DNA of 64,000 nt from Aplysia californica (taxonomy: Eukaryota > Mollusca > Gastropoda > Aplysiida > Aplysiidae). Numbering within the stretch: position 1 is the first letter of the stretch; each line of letters begins with the position of its first letter. The translations under genes were made by a program, and so were the position numbers. Positions 60,893 to 64,000 of the stretch are shown piece after piece. The notes beneath the pieces are model-generated. The model was given only the letters and a program-made list of their open reading frames with translations, ran no database searches and was not told the origin of the DNA. The stretch lies in NCBI RefSeq assembly GCF_000002075.1, contig NW_004797328.1, positions 1,208,517 through 1,272,516 of the forward strand. Direction: 5' to 3'.

Positions 60893-60959
<67 letters not shown>

Positions 60960-60974
60960 ACACTCACACACAAA

Positions 60975-61007
<33 letters not shown>
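60877..61007. repeat. (CA)n microsatellite
   Basis: About 130 bases of CA repeats with a few interruptions. Confidence 0.95.
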
Positions 61008-61010
<3 letters not shown>

Positions 61011-61781
61011 AATAAGATTTTTTTTTAAAAATCAAGTATCTCGGTCTTTCTTCTGGGGTGTTGTTACAGTGTATCCCTTTCTACCCGGGTTGGCCTTGGC
61101 AGGTAGCGCCGCAGCCAGCCCCTTATTAAAGTTAATGATCTAAATTGTGTCGCTGGGGGCATAAAAACACTTTCATTCAGATTTTTTTTAAAGGAAAACA
61201 ACAGCTGTGAAAACTTCTGTCCACTGCAGCATCATAATATTGGTTCTTATACTTAAACACAACGCAGGTGGAAGGCATTTTTTAAATTGACTTGCCTAAT
61301 CTCGGAATAAAACCTTCTTTCTTATCTAGATTTCATTGCGTGAGCGCAGCGCAGGTAGACCACAGTTCCGCTGCGAGAGAGGGCTCCTATCAGGCGTGCG
61401 GTACCGCCTACAGAGCATCCTCCATTACTTTTAATCTCCTTGGCCTCAGAGAAAGTTGTATTTGAAAATAGCAAAAGTTGCAAAAAGTTGCAAGAAAAAT
61501 TATCAAAAGTTGCAAGAAAAGTTGCGAGACGTGTATAGCTAAAACAATGCCAAAGAATTATTGGAATACATTGTTACTATGCTCATTGTAATCAAAAGTA
61601 ACCAATATGAGTTTTGTTAGATCAAAATCAGAAGTTAAATGTGAATGTCTACCAAAAAAAAAAACTGCAAGGAGGTTGCATGGTGTACAAAAAACAGTTT
61701 GTACCCTGACACATTCGTCAGGTCCTTTAACTTTGGCTGACGTTAGGCAGGTGTGACCAGACAGAGGATGGGGTAGAGTGC

Positions 61782-61817
61782 GGGGGGGGGGGGGGGGCAA
61801 AGAAAAAGGGGGGAGGG

Positions 61818-61865
<48 letters not shown>

Positions 61866-61999
61866 TTCGGGGGAGGAAGAAAGAAAAAAAAAAAAAAGGA
61901 AAAAAAAACCAAAAGAAAAAAAAGGGGTTTTTAGAAAAAAAGAGAGAGAATTATGGAGAGGGGGGAAGAAATATAGAGAGACTCGCTCAGCACCATCTC
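61782..61999. repeat. G16, (GA)n and A/G homopolymers beside the gap
   Basis: A poly-G run, an AG microsatellite (61822-61862), then A/G homopolymer-only sequence up to the gap. The quality looks poor. Confidence 0.75.
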
Positions 62000-62296
62000 N
62001 NNNNNNNNNNNNNNNNNNNNNNNNNNNNNNNNNNNNNNNNNNNNNNNNNNNNNNNNNNNNNNNNNNNNNNNNNNNNNNNNNNNNNNNNNNNNNNNNNNNN
62101 NNNNNNNNNNNNNNNNNNNNNNNNNNNNNNNNNNNNNNNNNNNNNNNNNNNNNNNNNNNNNNNNNNNNNNNNNNNNNNNNNNNNNNNNNNNNNNNNNNNN
62201 NNNNNNNNNNNNNNNNNNNNNNNNNNNNNNNNNNNNNNNNNNNNNNNNNNNNNNNNNNNNNNNNNNNNNNNNNNNNNNNNNNNNNNNNNNNNNNNN
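62000..62296. other. assembly gap (297 N)
   Basis: A run of undetermined bases between two microsatellite blocks. Open frames drawn across it are meaningless. Confidence 1.
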
Positions 62297-62311
62297 AAAG
62301 GCCTACACTCT

Positions 62312-62316
<5 letters not shown>

Positions 62317-62408
<92 letters not shown>

Positions 62409-62427
62409 GGGGGGGGGGGGGGGGGGG
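62317..62427. repeat. (CT)n(CA)n G21 compound repeat
   Basis: CT repeats, then CA repeats, then 21 G, immediately right of the gap. Confidence 0.9.
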
Positions 62428-63103
62428 ACAAAAACAACCAACAACGTTGTCTTCCTGGCTATGTTAGTCTACGCTTTTTCGTGACGCCTCGTTTACAGTA
62501 CTCAGCTAAAAAAAAAAAAAGTGACTGATGAGTAGAATTCGGAGATCCAACAGCCAATCAGCAGACAGCTGCTTGGTGAATACAATTCAGTTCGTGCTCT
62601 CTTAGGGCACTATGAGCAGAAATTAATCAGTTTGAAGCTGGCGACATTTCAGGTAGCTCTACTTGAGATTCCAGTAGTAAAACTACATTGGACACTGCCT
62701 TCCCGTCTCCTGTGCTAATGAAACCGAGGCGATCAGGCGACACATAGAGATTTAGATTCCATTATATCTTAGCAAATATTCAGGTATGTTATTTGTTTTC
62801 GTATTACTTGATATTGAACCGTATTCCAATTCTTTTTATCAAGTCGTCATCCTTCGTCTCTCCCCATTCCTCCTCATTGTACATATTGTCACTGTGCGTA
62901 CTGAAAGGTCATTTCATTCCCATTTCCCTATTTTGGGCTAGTTCCGTTGTTTCTCTCTCACTTGTATTTCCTGTGCACTCTTTCGACTCAAACTGCACCT
63001 CCCACCCCTTAACCCCTTCCTCCTAGTTCCTTCAGATTTAGTTATTTCTATTTTCAGTATTCCACATCCAGCAACCACCCTTGCGACTCTTAATTTAAGC
63101 CAG

Positions 63104-63108
<5 letters not shown>
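62428..63108. other. intergenic, nothing recognised
   Basis: Mixed-composition sequence without a recognisable exon; a plus-strand open frame at 62793-63026 has no clear protein character. Confidence 0.45.

Positions 63109-63162
<54 letters not shown>
63109..63162. repeat. (CT)n microsatellite
   Basis: About 26 uninterrupted CT units. Confidence 0.95.
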
Positions 63163-64000
63163 CCTCCTCCCCCCCTATTAACAGACGTCCCGTATTAGGA
63201 CATTAACTCAATTACTACTTTAGAAATTAAAAAGTACCAATAATTGGTGAGTTTTGAGTTCAACTTCAAATTACATGTTTGTATTTAGGTGTCTCTCAAA
63301 AAATGCCCCTGGTCATGTCGAGTAATGAGTCTAAAATTAACCTAAGACCTGAATATTTGCTTGTTAAATCAATTCAACTGAGAACAATTTATGATATTGG
63401 TTGCTTCGTGTCCCTGAAGGTGGAACCTCTCCTTCAATAGGTTGCATTATCACACTGATACTAATTTTGGAATAATGGAAGTTTTAATTGGTAAAAAATA
63501 CACAACCATGTGAAGATCTCGTAGAAGGATAAAAATGTTTTTTCTTTATAACATGCTACAATTTGTTTCTTCTACTGTTTGGCTTATTTTGATAGAATGC
63601 GGTGAATTCAAAGATACGCTTACACCAGTATTTTGTATTTTAAATGCTCCAACAGGAAGTCATTGTTAATATTATTGACCCAGGAAAGATCTTTGTTTTG
63701 CAAAAATTTAGTCTACAAGAAATGCATAGTATCAAAGTTGTAAAAAAGTGAACATTTTTAACTTATAATTTTGCTGACAGATTTTTGTAAATGTTTGTCC
63801 ATCCTTTTAATCAGTAGTAAGAAAAGTTGTTTGGAAAATCTGTAGATCTATGTGGCAAATACATGAACAGATTTTCTCTATAGGGATATAGAACATAATA
63901 CTCAATCAAAAACCAATATGGGGGCTCTCGTGACCTAGAGGTCTGTCGTATTTTTTCCCTACATTTTGATAATTGTTATTGCCTTGGATGTGCTTTTCTT
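63163..64000. other. intergenic, nothing firm
   Basis: AT-rich. GGGGCTCTCGTGACCTAGAG at 63921 could be the head of a tRNA-derived SINE cut by the window edge. Confidence 0.35.

Noticed and set aside
61778-62467. Long open frame across the N gap
   Set aside because: Most of it is undetermined bases and microsatellite; it is not evidence of coding.
1-64000. Endogenous retrovirus, LTR element or Polinton
   Set aside because: No gag, integrase, capsid or DNA polymerase segments and no paired LTRs were seen on either strand. The only reverse-transcriptase remnant belongs to a LINE.

Overview
This is a window of animal nuclear DNA: AT-rich, intron-rich (GT-AG introns), full of microsatellites, long poly-G runs and short DNA transposons. 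I infer a lophotrochozoan, most likely a gastropod mollusc, from the protein divergence and the repeat types; the sequence does not prove this. Two protein genes can be read with confidence, and they converge.

At the left edge (830-3194, + strand) lie the last three coding exons of the spliceosome factor CWC25. Its upstream exons are outside the window. Almost everything else belongs to one large minus-strand gene: PTPN23 (HD-PTP), with 29 coding exons from the start codon at 58123 to the stop at 15889. The exons join in one frame with no gaps and give a predicted 2381-residue protein: a BRO1 domain (exons 1-10), an ALIX-type V domain (exons 11-17), a P/Q/G-rich region of about 1000 residues in a single 3.0-kb exon (18), a linker (19-21), a tyrosine phosphatase-like domain (21-28) and a conserved C-terminal tail (29). 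The phosphatase-like domain keeps the catalytic Cys and Arg but has lost several other hallmark residues. The protein is therefore probably an ESCRT scaffold for endosomal sorting, not an active enzyme.

Between the two genes (3.2-15.9 kb) I see no coding sequence. There are a tRNA-derived SINE, two nested Tigger/pogo-like non-autonomous transposons, a MITE with long inverted repeats and a perfect 5 x 19-bp tandem array. Part of 14-15.9 kb is presumably PTPN23 3' UTR.

The PTPN23 introns are crowded with mobile DNA: a CR1/L2/Rex-like LINE 3' end, three piggyBac-like TTAA-flanked elements, a 0.7-kb TTAA-flanked MITE family (three copies), a family with CAGAGATGCCAACC ends and perfect 6-bp target duplications (two full copies and a fragment) and copies of a SINE-like repeat of about 165 bp. 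Intron 1 may also hold a small plus-strand gene, with a promoter-like patch and a presequence-like first exon at 53.8 kb; this is speculative.

Upstream of PTPN23 (58.2-64 kb) there are only repeats, microsatellites and an assembly gap (62000-62296). I found no novel multi-gene system. The most interesting items are the degenerate phosphatase domain, the enlarged P/Q-rich exon and the two MITE-like families.
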